DNA from: Adiantum capillus-veneris
Taxonomy: Eukaryota > Streptophyta > Polypodiopsida > Polypodiales > Pteridaceae
Direction: 5' to 3'
Length of the DNA: 64,000 bases
Assembly (NCBI GenBank): GCA_014529385.2
Contig: CM043943.1
Span: 97,678,355 to 97,742,354 of the forward strand
Every line of letters starts with the position of its first letter. Position 1 is the first letter of the stretch. The notes under the pieces are model-generated. The model did not search any database. It was given only the letters and a program-made list of their open reading frames with translations, and was not told the DNA's origin. The position numbers were made by a program, and so were the translations under genes. This document shows, piece by piece, positions 21,512-32,195 of this stretch.

Positions 21512-23124
21512 TGTAATGGAATTGGTCTATTTAATTTGAGAGTAGCGGAAATTAATGAGAATACTTTTGAGAAATGACTGTGAGCATAGCGGGTGAACAT
21601 AATTGAATATAGCAACATAATCATAGCAATTAGTTAACTTGGCATGAACAATAATTTTTGCAAAAGAGAGAATTTAGAGAACATGACAACAGTTGAGGAC
21701 CGGATTTATGTGGAGCCGGTCCCCCCTTCAATAGGCATTTGTATTATGATTTCTCCCATTAAGAGAGACTTGTTACAATACAATCTTTGTGTTCCCTCTG
21801 ACCTAGGTGATGCAATGAAGATGGAAAGCTTCATGCATCACAAACAGAACATAAACTTGAAGAAATCTTTAACTATCCCAAGCCTCAGTCCCAAGACCTC
21901 AAACACCTTCGAAGGTGGAGAGAGCTAGCATGGAATGAGGGTAGGGAAGAGGAAGAAGAAACATTTCGTAGGAGAAAGAATTAGTTCCTCACTTATCATA
22001 ACTCTTGTTGCTAGCATATATAATAGCATAGTAATGAAGAAGAAGGAGATGGCAAGCTTAAGCATTGAAGCATGGATCATGGTTGGATTTGCACTCCATA
22101 TCCAAGAGTGTTAGTGTAAGCTCTCAACCTCTACTTGCTTTGAGAAGGAGAGGGAGCTCTTGCACTTTTCATAGCACACAATGAGAGTGTTTTTGAGTGT
22201 TTGTGGGTGAGTATACCCCCTAAGCAACCCCCTAGCTTGCTTGGGTCGACCCCCCCTTGTAGCTCATGCTTGAAGCTCATTGGACCCCTCCAGCCTAGCC
22301 AATCACAAGCAGGAGGCATTACAAGCAGCAAGGGTAGCCTTGAGACAAGTTTCCCCCTTTCCCCTTTGAGAGAGAGGGCTAGATAAATGCTAAATCAATT
22401 AATTAAATCTCCTAAATTATTATTGGACACCTTGGGTGGCCAACCAATAGGCTTCAGGCACCCATGAGGGCAACTTGAGGAGGAACTTGACAAGTGTCCC
22501 TCTTGCTTTCTTTGTACCATGCATGCCTTGTGTGAGTGTGTGGGTGTTCTCTCTCATCCCCCCTCATGTAGGGCTCGCCCCCTCCTTGTAGGTATTGAAT
22601 ATTTGACTTTTTGACACCTCAAGCTCCTCATACATAGGCCCAGTTCCCACCACAAGCTTGGCCGTTAAGCACTTTAATCTTGGGCTAGATTCTCACCTTA
22701 AGTGCAACCCTAGCATCTCAAGCATGTCAAGCACCTCAAGCATCTCAAGCACCTAAATCATCAAGCACCTCAAGCACCTTAGTCATCAAGCATGACAAGC
22801 AGGACAAGCACCTCGAGCTGGGTGGGGTTCTCGCGCCTCAAGGTCAGCCCTAGATTACCTAAGGTCAAAGGACTTTTACACACATTATTGGAGGTCTTCA
22901 ATGAAGCTAACCCTAAGTTCTTAGGCTCCATTGATTAGTCCTGCTCTTTGATAGACCATCTCTCATTTGGGCCCCTTTACCATTTGCCCCATGTTGAGAT
23001 AGATCTATAAGCACATCTCTATATCCTAACCCTTGTTCCTGTTTATTCTCCCACATTAAGTGATCAGTTTAATATGAGAGAATCATTTGGGTTGGTTAGA
23101 TATTAGATATTAGATTTTATGACA
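21512..23124 (-). repeat. Solo LTR, B-related family, reverse orientation
   Basis: Read on the minus strand it starts TGTCATAAAATCTAATATC and ends CCAATTCCATTACA, the ends of the B family. It is flanked by CTATG (21507-21511) and CTATG (23125-23129), a perfect target duplication. There is no internal element sequence, so it is a solo LTR formed by LTR-LTR recombination. At 1613 bp it is longer than the B LTRs, partly owing to a repeat of about ten 10-bp CTCAAGCACC-like units at 22713-22815. Confidence 0.92.
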
Positions 23125-23129
23125 CTATG

Positions 23130-23179
23130 TCTTTGTTATTTTCCGCTACACACAAGTTACTAGACCATTAAATGTTACA
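23130..23179 (+). repeat. A 5' LTR end, second copy
   Basis: Together with 21477-21511 this restores a second copy of the A-LTR end (split by the solo LTR), finishing AAATGTTACA before a second primer site. Confidence 0.88.
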
Positions 23180-23180
23180 T

Positions 23181-23192
23181 TGGTATCAGAGC
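23181..23192 (+). other. Primer binding site of element A, second copy
   Basis: TGGTATCAGAGC directly after the duplicated LTR end. This copy is contiguous with the gag-pol of element A. Confidence 0.92.
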
Positions 23193-23594
23193 ACAGGTTT
23201 TCTCTTTTCTTTCTCAAGAAGAGAGGTCCTCAAGCTAGCTACAAATGCTTTATATTATTAATTGCAATTGAGTAAGTAGAATAGGGATTTTCTAGCCTTG
23301 CAGTGCGCCTACTTCATGCACATAACGGGGCATCATCGTTGAGTGCTATGGTCTTAATAGTGGACTCCTACGGGGCTTGCCCAGGGCTTAACCCCTATTG
23401 AGCTATTAGAAGCTTGACAGGAGCCAGTATTGTTTTGGTGGTGAAATACCCTCTCTTCTATTGCTTGCAGTTAATGATATTCAAGCCATGGGTACAGGAG
23501 CTTGAGTGCTTTTCTAAAGGGGTTAAGAGGAGTAGCAACTAGGGCTTGAAGTGCCAAAGTACACTTAAAAATTTAATACCTAAAAGTTCTTAGA

Positions 23595-23986
23595 ATGACA
23601 GACAATAGTAACGAGAGTGAAATTAATGTTGATAGATTTGATTTTGCTAACGAACAGGCTACTAATCATTCCCCTATGCTTGCTAATTACCTTGTTTCTA
23701 GGCTTCAACAAGCCATTGGCAATCCATACCTCCAAAGTGAAGTGCAATGGTAGCTACATGCTCATGGGATTCTTCAAACTCCTCACCAAGAAGAGAAAGT
23801 ACCTAGGAAGCCTCCTTGTGAGAATTCCAAAAGAGGCCTCTCTCCAATAAGGGAAGAAGAAGAGGATCCGTACGAAGGGCTCAAAAATCTACTGCTTGTT
23901 GACGATGCATCTCCTTCCCCAAGGAGAACTCAAGTTTCAATGGTAGAGTCCCTACCGAAAGAACGAGAAAGAAGTGAGTCTTCTGC
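23595..23986 (+). pseudogene. gag: gag of element A, 5' part, cut by the copia insertion
   Basis: The ATG at 23595 opens MTDNSNESEINVDRFDF. Residues 37-50 (LQQAIGNPYLQSEV) align with the B gag. A TAG at 23751-23753 replaces a Gln/Leu-rich stretch seen in B. After it the frame stays open and rich in Glu, Arg and Ser (SPIREEEEDPYEG, ESLPKERERSES) up to 23986. There the copia element begins, and gag resumes at 29109. Confidence 0.8.
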
Positions 23987-24199
23987 TGTTGGAATTAGGG
24001 TTGCAGAGAAACACACACAACTTGGAGAAGACGAAGGAAATTCAAGGCACACAATAGAGTGTGTAATGGAAAGATAGATAGCCCTAGAGTGATGGGCATA
24101 TATACAATGCTCGGGGGAAAGAACCTCCTAAAGAGGGAAAAAATGCCCCAGCGGTCCAAGTGTGTTCACACAGATCACTACCACATGTATATGGTAACA
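23987..24199 (-). repeat. 3' LTR of copia-1
   Basis: 213 bp, read on the minus strand from TGTTACCATATACATGTGG to CCTAATTCCAACA. It lacks 14 bases (TTACTTAGTGTGTA region) present in the other LTR. The G-rich polypurine tract (minus strand CCAGGGGGTATT) lies at 24200-24212. Confidence 0.92.
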
Positions 24200-24212
24200 A
24201 ATACCCCCTGGA

Positions 24213-25690
24213 GTGATGCGGTGAACGAGAGCTGGCACATGAGTAAAGGGAAGTGCCATGCTCAAAGGGCAGTAAGCCCAAATCTTTGCGGAAAGCTTCA
24301 AGCTTCTGACGAGACAATGCCTTTGTGAAAAGATCTGCAAGGTTGTCTTGTGTTGGCACATAAGCCAAGCTGATCTCTCCTGCTAAGAGCCTCTCCCTGA
24401 CATAGTGGTAATGCACCTCAATGTGCTTTGTGCGAGCATGAAAAACTGGCTTCCTTGCAACTGCCAATGCGCTTTGACTGTCAGTGTAGATAGTGTTGGT
24501 AGTGTCCTGTCCAACACCCAAATCAGCCATAAGGCGTCTGAGCCATACACACTCAACCGTAGCTGTGAAAACTGCCCTGTACTCAGTCTCACAACTTGAA
24601 GTGGCCACAGTAGGTTGCTTCTTGCTCAACCATGATATACATGAACTGCCAAGCATGAAACAAAAACCACTTGTGGACACTCTCGTGTCAAAACAACCAA
24701 CCCAATCTGAGTCCGAAAAAGCATGTAAGTCTGAAGGCAATGATCCCCCCTTCGGATAAAACAAGCCAAGATGTAAAGTGCCACTAAGGTAGCGGAAAAT
24801 CCTCTTGACAGCCTACCAATGCTTAGACCCTAGGCTATGCATAAATTTGCTGACCTGTGAGACTGCAAACTGAATATCTAGCCTCGTGTTGCATACATAA
24901 ATGAGGCAACCAACAATAGTTTGATAAAGAGTGACATCAGCAGTATCACCAGCATCATGTAGACTCAACTTCAAACCTGTTTCCATGGGAGTGGCAATAG
25001 GTTTGCAATCCTCAAGTCCAAACTTACATAGCAATGTCTCTATGTAACTTTTCTGACACAAGGCAATACCACAATCACAATGCTTAACTGTATACCCAAG
25101 TAATGATGCAACAGCCCCAAATCTTTCATCTTGAAAGTAGCATTCAAATCAGCCTTAAATTCAACAATATGTCTCTCATTTGTTCTAGTGATCAACAAAT
25201 CATCAACATAAAGAACCACAATGAGAAGTACATCACCCTCACGCTTTACATACAATGTGCTTTCTATTGGACTGTTACGAAAGCCTTGTTTGACCAAATG
25301 AGTGTCAGCTTTCTCATACCAAGTACAAGGAGATTTCTTCAACCCATACAAATCCTTCTTACATTTGCACACTTTGTCCTCTTGTCCTTTTATGACAAAA
25401 CCGCCAGGCTGCATTACATAAACTTCCTCAAATATGTCACCATTCAAGAAAGCAGTAACAATGTCTGATTGATGTACATCCCAACCAAAATGAGTTGCCA
25501 ATGCACATAGAAAACACACAGTAGTCATATGACAAGTGGGAGAAAAATTCTCTTCATAATCTATGCCTTTTTGTTGTGCATAACCCTTTGCAACAAGTCG
25601 AGCCTTATGGCAATCAATCTCACCATCCGGCTTGCATTTTAACTTGTAAACCCACTTCGTACCAATGGATTTTTTGCCAGGAGGCAAATC
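24213..25690 (-). pseudogene. pol: Reverse transcriptase and RNase H of copia-1
   Basis: The RT starts with GTKWVYKLKCKPDGEID and KARLVAKGYAQQKGIDYEE, continues with QSDIVTAFLNGDIFEEVYV and reaches the YVDD box in LYVDDLLI (25687-25040). The next part, ETLLCKFGLEDCKPIATPM, is at 25061-24813 in another frame, joined by a one-base change near 25085. RNase H shows SDSDWVGCFDTRVSTSGF, SCETEYRAV, DSQSALAVA and HIEVHYHYVRERL (24764-24250), with the acidic residues kept. Near 24250 about 19 bases present in the sister copy, including its stop codon, are missing, so the frame runs on into the LTR. Confidence 0.88.
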
Positions 25691-25713
25691 ACATAAATTC
25701 CATGTGTCATTTT

Positions 25714-27040
25714 CTATGAGTGCATCATATTCTCATTGCATGGCATCCATCCAATTTTTTGAATTATGTGCTTCATCAAAAGACAGAGGCTCCTCAACAT
25801 CATGTAAGCTAGACACATCCAAATCATAACGATTTGATGCATAAGATGCATGGCGAGAGCCTGAACGAGTATGACTAGACTTGGTGCATCCAATTTACTG
25901 TCACACAAAGTGTGCACCAGCCATTTTGGCATATCTCTAGCCTGCTCATTTTCATCCCTTTCCTCGTCAAGTACATCATGCACATCTGCATCAGTAATAG
26001 GCTGATCTAGAACATTTTCAGAAACCCCCATAGGTTGTACATTTACCTCATTGGAACTTACATTCGTATTTCCACCACTGAAAAGAGGCAACAAAGTGTC
26101 ATAAATGTCTTGTGAGCTTACATTATTGTCTCTAGTACATGACAACAGGGGCTGAACAGAATCTTCCACAAACACTACATCTTGAGAAACCAGAATAAGT
26201 TTTGTTTGCGGATGATACAAATTGTAACCTTTGTTTTCAGCACTATAACCAACAAAAATACATTTGAGAGCCTTATCATCCAATTTTCTGTGTTGCACTT
26301 GTGGCACCAAAGCATATGCCAAACAGCCAAAAACACGCATGTGCTCAATACAAGGCTTTCTACCATGCCATGCTTCATATGGAGTAACAGACTACAAAGC
26401 TTTCGTAGGACACCTGTTTAGTACATAAGTGGCACACATGATGGCCTCAATCCAAAAAGAATGTGGTAAAGCTTGACTTTTGACCATACATCGTGCCATT
26501 TCCGTCAGTGACCTGTTTTTCCTCTCAGCAACACCATTTTGCTGAGGTGTATAAGGCACTGTACATTGGTGTTTTATCCCACGACTAGCCAGAAATGCAT
26601 TAAATTCATGAGACATATACTCCCCCCCCCCTCCCTCGATCGGAACGGAGGGTGCCCATAGTACATTTCGAGACATTTTCAGCCATAGCCAGAAATTGTT
26701 TGAAGCACATAAAAACTTCGGACTTCGCTTCAAGCGAAAATACCCATGCATGCCTGGAGTAATCATCAATGAAAGTCACAAAGTAGAGGTAATTGCCCAA
26801 GGACGGAGTTTGCATGGTCCCACAAACATCACTATGCACAAGCTGCAACCTGCATGTGGCCCGAACTGAACCATCCTTTGGAAATTTAGAACGTTGCATC
26901 TTACCCAAAATACAGCGTTCACGAACATTTTTGACAGGTGCTTCAAGAGGCGGCAAAGAAGCAACCATATCAGATTTCTTCAAACGCAGCAAACTGGCAA
27001 AATTCAGATGACCAAAACAAGCATGCCAAAGTTTTGCATC
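25714..27040 (-). pseudogene. pol: Integrase of copia-1
   Basis: Pre-integrase zinc domain with HACFGHLNFASLL and RERCILGKMQ, then the core: LVHSDVCG, FVTFIDDYSRHAWVF and LRSDRG (26992-26640). A ten-base G run (plus C run, 26622-26631) then throws the frame before EYMSHEFNAFLASRG and YTPQQNGVAERKNRSLTEM (26606-26392), which holds the Glu. A TAG near 26392 replaces a Gln codon of the sister copy. The C-terminal block HMRVFGCLAYALVP, KCIFVGYSAENKGY and LVSQDVVFVED is at 26340-26150. A TGA at 27041 separates this from gag-protease. Confidence 0.87.
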
Positions 27041-28534
27041 TCAAATAGCCCTTGAATCTGCAATAGCATTTGCAAAACAATTTCCACACTTGTCATACAA
27101 AGTGAGCTTATACAGCCCACGGCACAAAAGCCCAGATGCAACAATTTCATCACCAAAATTGAGATCATGAACTGTACATCTGTCATCCACAAATTTGACT
27201 ACAAGTCCAAGTCTAGCAAGTGCGGATACAGACAAGAGATTCTTCATGATCCCAGGTACATAAAGTGCATCAACAAGTGTGAAGGAGCTACCATTAGCAG
27301 CAGTGAGCACAATCTTTCCAACTCCTTGAACTAGATAAGAGGCGTTGTTGGCACAAGTGACTGAATTCCCATGAGGGACAGACTCGAGAGAGGTAAACAA
27401 TTCACGATGTGAGGTAATGTGCTTTGTAGCACCACTGTCGAAATACCACGCATGTGAATCTGCAGCAAAAACTGAAAAGCATGCATCATGGACAACAGGA
27501 TTGTAAGTGCACTCTGTGCTAAAAGCCCATTCTGCATCAACATCAGCATTACAGTCTCCTTTCACAGAAGACTCAACAATGGTTGCATTTGTAGTGGAAC
27601 CACCCTCTTTCTTCTTAGCCTCTTTGGCCTTCAACTTAGGACACGACTTGATCAAGTGATCATTAGCTTTACAATAATGGCAACGCATCTTCTTTTTGCC
27701 CTTGTCACTGGAATTTCCAGACAAATTGCTGCTAGCAGAAGCATTAGGAACATAATTTTTGCCATTCGCAGCAGAACCATAAGAAGTGGCTGCATTACTG
27801 TTACCACCCTTTCTTTGAGAAGCAATAAAAGCCTGTTCAAGTGCACGCTGCCTAGTCCTGCTTTTTCTAGAAAGTGACTCTTGCAACAGCAATGTGCATA
27901 ATGCATCAAACTTGACAACTTCTGGATTTCCTTGGGTCATAAGTCTCCAAGTACTAGCAAAAGTCTGGTAAGAATCTGGTAAGGCATCAAGAACAGTCTG
28001 CACAAAGGAAGTGTCTGAAATGACTTCTCTTGCAGAAATAAGTTGCTCATTGATATCCTTCACACTAGCAAGGAAAGTACTGTCCATATCATCTTCCTCA
28101 TGCATAATCTTCGACTCCAACTCTTTACGCAGCAAAGCAATTTTAGCCTCATTGCAACTTGCATAAAGACCAGCCAAAATATCCCAAGCCTGTTTTGCAG
28201 ATTTTGCTGAACGGATGTGACGAACAATGGTGCGCTTCACAGATAATGCAATCAATGCATGATCCTGCGCATCCTTAACATCCCAACGAGCTTGTTCTGC
28301 CGTAGGCAAAACAACTCTAATAGCAGCAATCCTTGTAGCAAGACCTGCAACATCCTCAACATCGCCTACATCCTCAGAACCACGACGTACATCAATGCCC
28401 TGCACAATGTTCCAGACACCCTTTGACACAAGAACATGTTGCATCATATAAGCCCACATAGGGTAGTTGTCCCCATCCAACATGTCCTCAGTAGCAAACA
28501 TCTTGAACACATCTGTGATGTTGTTGTCAGCCAT
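27041..28534 (-). pseudogene. gag-pol: gag-protease of copia-1 (497 codons, ends in a premature TGA)
   Basis: An open frame of 497 residues from the ATG at 28534. Residues 1-230 form the copia gag domain (NYPMWAYMMQHVLVSKGVW, then KSAKQAWDILAGLYAS, LDALPDSYQTFASTW). A zinc knuckle CHYCKANDHLIKSC (CX2CX4HX4C) lies at residues 285-298. The protease active site WYFDSGATKHITSH has its Asp at residue 366, intact. In the sister copy the frame continues through a Leu codon (TTA) where this copy has TGA (27041-27043). The same frame carries on into the integrase, so a single substitution truncates the polyprotein here. Confidence 0.9.
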
Positions 28535-28867
28535 GGTAAATGCTACACCTGATGTGAAAACTGCCCGAAAATAGGAGAACCGGAGCGGAAACAGCCTGTG
28601 CTATATAGCACAAACCGTAGAAGACTATAAGGCACCTGTTATGCAAAAAACCGCACTAACAGAAATTCTGCACAAAATGACGAAATAGCCTGTGTAGTAC
28701 TGCCTGTAGTGGAAACGGAGGCCGAAATGACCCCAAATCAAAAATCTGAGCAGACCGAGCTCTACAATTCTGCCCGAAGTATTTGTTGACCTGCAAACAC
28801 TCGCCAAAGCTCACTGAAATCAGAGAAGGTTAGCAGGCGTGTACTGGAGCCCGAGAGTATGCAACCT

Positions 28868-28879
28868 TCTCTGATACCA
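28868..28879 (-). other. Primer binding site of copia-1
   Basis: Minus strand TGGTATCAGAGA, one base from the initiator Met tRNA complement, two bases inside the 5' LTR. Confidence 0.88.
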
Positions 28880-28881
28880 AT

Positions 28882-29108
28882 TGTTGGAATTAGGGTTGTA
28901 GAGAAACACACACAGCTTGGAGAAGACGAAGGAAGCTCAAGGCACACAATAGAGAGTGTGTTACTTAGTGTGTAATGGAAAGATAGATAGTCCTAGAGTG
29001 ATGGGCATATATACAATTCTCGGGGGGAAAAACGTCCTAAAGAGGGAAAAAATGCCCCGGCGGTCCTAGTGTGTTCACACACATCACTACCACATGTATA
29101 TGGTAACA
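28882..29108 (-). repeat. 5' LTR of copia-1
   Basis: 227 bp, with the same ends as 23987-24199. Flanked on the outside by CCTGC, the imperfect target duplication. Confidence 0.93.
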
Positions 29109-30343
29109 CCTGCCACCTCAGTGGAGATGGCTCCATGAAGACGGCAGGAAAAATGCTCTCCATCACCCCCTAAATGGAGAGCACCATTGCACACTTCTCT
29201 ACACCATAATTCAAAGAGGGACGAGAGAAAACAAGAGAAGAAAAAAGCAAGCAAGAGGTCACCCTCTTCTCCATCTTCTTTACCCTCTTCCTCTTATGAA
29301 GAAAGTGATGGTGCGGACAAGGAGGAACAAGGGAAGAAAAATGCGAGAAAGAGGTCACCCTCTTCTCCATCCTCCTTGATGTCTTCCTCTTTTGAAGAAA
29401 GTGATGGTGCAGTTTTTGAACCACCAAAAATAAGAGCCCATATGAAATCGTATGCCTCATGGAAGAGTTCGTCAAAGCTCAAAAAGTTGAAAGAGGGAGG
29501 AAAGAACATCTCTTTCCTTACCTACGATGGCACCTTTGGTGCTACGAACAAAGTCTTGGCCTTCATCCAACAATTCGATGCGGTGTTTGGAGATGAGGGC
29601 TTCACGGAGTCTTCTAAGCTACACCATGTAGCTATGCATTTTCAAAAGTCCGCCAGGCAATGGTGGTCTAGCCTACAGGCAAATGGTGAAGCTCCTCGAA
29701 CATGGAATGCTTTAAGAGCTTCCAGCATGAAGTAGTTTTTGGCTACACATGCCAAAGACAAAGTACTCACCGAATGGCGAAGCTTGAAGCTCTCTCCCGA
29801 CGAATCTATCCACAAATATGTAGACAAGTTTGGGACTTATATATCAAAGCCACTGTCTTCAAAACGATGCATTTCGGAGAGCAAAAATAACAATTTTGTG
29901 CGGGTCTAACTGAAGATATGCCGGAGTATGTTAACTCCCAAAGGCCACACACCATATTTGCGGTCATACACCATACCATGGTGACTTCACGAATCAATTT
30001 GCAACAAGGGGCTAAGAGAAATCTTAAGCCCATGGAGAACAAGGACCATAATAACGAGCCTAAGGGGAAGGACACTGTCCAAAAGTCTACTAAAGGCAAT
30101 GCCAACAACAACAAAGCTAAGGAAAAGGGAGTTTATAAAGGCAAAAATAAACTCTCTTCTAAAGAGCTTGAGTGTTATTGTAAAGATAATCATTGTTTCA
30201 AGTGCGGGGAGCAAGGGCATGCCTATCGTGCTTGCCCCCACAAGAATACACGAAATGGGCCTCCTAGAGCTACCTTGGTCAAAATCCAAAAGAGGATGCT
30301 CACCACAAAGGATCTCCTCTATGCCATACTTGGGGAAAGGTAA
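29109..30343 (+). pseudogene. gag: gag of element A, 3' part
   Basis: It resumes at the copia boundary. After a TGA at 29136-29138 the frame is open from 29139: a basic Ser-rich segment in which KRSPSSPSSL and EESDGA occur twice, 96 bp apart, then the capsid core (FLTYDGTFGATNKVLAF, FDAVFGDEGF, HFQKSARQWWSSL). A TAG (29733-29735) replaces a Gln codon of element B. A TAA (29888-29890) sits at the same codon as the TAG at 15028 in B. The same frame reopens (MPEYVNSQRPHTI) and holds the knuckle CFKCGEQGHAYRAC at about 30197-30240. Confidence 0.82.
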
Positions 30344-30985
30344 GAGAACATGATGCTTTTATTCTCTTTGACCCTGGTTCTACTCACAATTTTATATCCA
30401 CAGAGTTGGCCACCAAGCTAGGCATCCAAGCCTATGAGATGGGAGATGTCCTACCTGCCGTTGATGGTGCTTTCAAGGGGCAAGAAGCCTTAGTCACTCC
30501 CTTATTAATTGGGAAATTGAGGCTCCATGTCCAAATCTATGTGGACAAGGAGGACTTCTTTATCTCTCCTCTCAAGCATGAAGATGTAATCCTAGGTGCA
30601 CCATGGTTTGATCACATGGCTGCCAATGTTAAATTTCTTGAAAGGAAAATCTACTTTAGGTTCAAGGAAAAAGATATGTACATGGATGCTAAGGAGTTGG
30701 GTAACACCATACCCATTGTACATACGCAAGCTTTCAATAAGTCAACAAAGAGCTCTATTTCCGTATACATGATTTTTGTTAAAGATTCTCAAAATGAACC
30801 TAATGCTTTAGAAAAAGAAAATATAAACAATCACAAGGATTTAGAGTTATCCAATTTTCTCAAGGGATTTCAAGATGTTTTTATTGACGACATCCCTTGT
30901 GAACTACCTCCTACACGAGCAATGATGACCATGCAATTGAACTTCTTCCAGGAAGTTCACCGCCTAATAAACCTCCTTATAGAGT
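30344..30985 (+). pseudogene. pol: Aspartic protease region of element A
   Basis: One open frame holds HDAFILFDPGSTHNFIS (catalytic Asp codon 30370), TELATKLGIQAYEMG, then LIGKLRLHVQIYVDKEDFF and the C-terminal block EDVILGAPWFDHMAANV. The active site is D-P-G-S-T, the same unusual triad as in element B. This is the best-preserved pol domain of element A. The frame goes on as LELSNFLKGFQDVFIDDIPCELPP, the normal entry into RT, then shifts at about 30925. Confidence 0.8.
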
Positions 30986-32195
30986 TTCTCAAGCTCAACA
31001 AGAGGAGATTATGCGGCAAGTGCATGAGTTAGTTGAGAAGGACATGGTTAGGCCTAGCTCATTTCCATTTTGCTCACCCATGTTATTAGTGCAAAAGAAA
31101 GATGCCACATATTGTATTTGTGTCAATTATAGAGCACTAATTAGGATCATTATCAAGAATAGGTTTCCCGTTCCACGGGTAGAAGACTACAAGGGTCGAC
31201 CTACTTCAGTAGGATTGACCTAAAAAGTGGCTACCATCAAATAAGGATAGTTGATCAAGACATTGTAAAGACCGCATATCACACTACATTTGGTCTCTAC
31301 GAATACATTGTTATGCCTTTTGGCTCGACCAATGCACCAGTCACATTTAACCGCTTGATGGAGAAGTTATTCAGGCCTCACCGAACCTTTACTAAAAGGT
31401 TCTTTGATGATATAATCATCTAAATTTCTAATTCACTAGACGAACACAAGAAACACCTCTAGGTAATATTTCAAGTCTCACGAGAGCATATAATTTGTAT
31501 TAATCGAAAGAAAAGTGAGTTTTCCTTACGGGATTCAATATTTAGGTCACATTATCTCTCAAGATGGCAACCAAATGGATCCATCAAAGCTAGAGGTAAT
31601 AAAAGGATGGCCTAATTGAAGGAATCTACATGAACTAATAAGCTTTATAGGTACTTGTGCATACTATAGACGCTTCATAGAAAAGTTCTCACAAATCGCG
31701 GGACCATTACATGACCTAACAAAGAAACACGTTAGGTATAAATGTTCTACCACCAAGGAGAACAATGCTTTTGAGAAGCTGAAAGAAAAGCTTATCTCTC
31801 AACTTGTGCTTACACTGTCGGATCCAATGTGACGCTTGTGGTGATTGCCTTGGAGTTGTTTTGCTCCAAGAAGGGCACGCCATAGCCTATGAAAGTCAAA
31901 GGCTCAACCCTATTGAGCAAGCTCTAGGCATATATGAAAAGGAACTCCTCGCAGTTGTACATGCCTTAGACTCGTGGAAGTAGTATTTATTGGGAATTCC
32001 TTTCACTTTGCGGATGGATCAACAAAGCCTTAAGTACTTCATGACGCAAACGAAGCTCTCAAACAAATGAGGTGGGAAAATTTCCTTTCACAATTTCATT
32101 TTCATATTGCTCACATTGCTGGCAAGCATAATCAAATAGCCAATGCACTCTCAAGACGACCACCAGTGAATGTGGTTTCCATAGCAACTCACAAT
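30986..32195 (+). pseudogene. pol: Reverse transcriptase and RNase H of element A
   Basis: RT N-terminus VHELVEKDMVRPSSFPFCS with LLVQKKDATYCICVNYRAL, then a deletion of a few bases near 31185 that removes the part between PRVED and the [11 protein letters not shown] block. MPFGSTNAPVTFNRLMEKL, then RFFDDIII with Asp codons from 31406 and an immediate TAA (31421). RNase H: YYRRFIEKFSQIAGPLHDL, a loss of about 22 bases near 31820, DACGDCLGVVLLQEGHAIAYES, ALDSW followed by a TAG (31981). The RNase H C-terminus (MRWENFLSQFHFHIAHIAG, ANALSRRPP) is intact from 32067. Many lesions; inactive. Confidence 0.82.

Larger units (their letters stand above)
23987..29108 (-). mobile_element. Ty1/copia element copia-1, inserted in gag of element A
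   Basis: Flanks are TCTGC (23982-23986) and CCTGC (29109-29113), a 5-bp target duplication with one mismatch. LTRs are 213 and 227 bp (TGTTACCATA...CCAACA on the minus strand). On the minus strand the order is LTR, primer site, gag, protease, integrase, RT, RNase H, polypurine tract, LTR, which defines Ty1/copia. It is the same family as 40075-45218. Only a handful of lesions interrupt the polyprotein, so it is one of the youngest-looking elements here, yet not autonomous. Confidence 0.93.
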
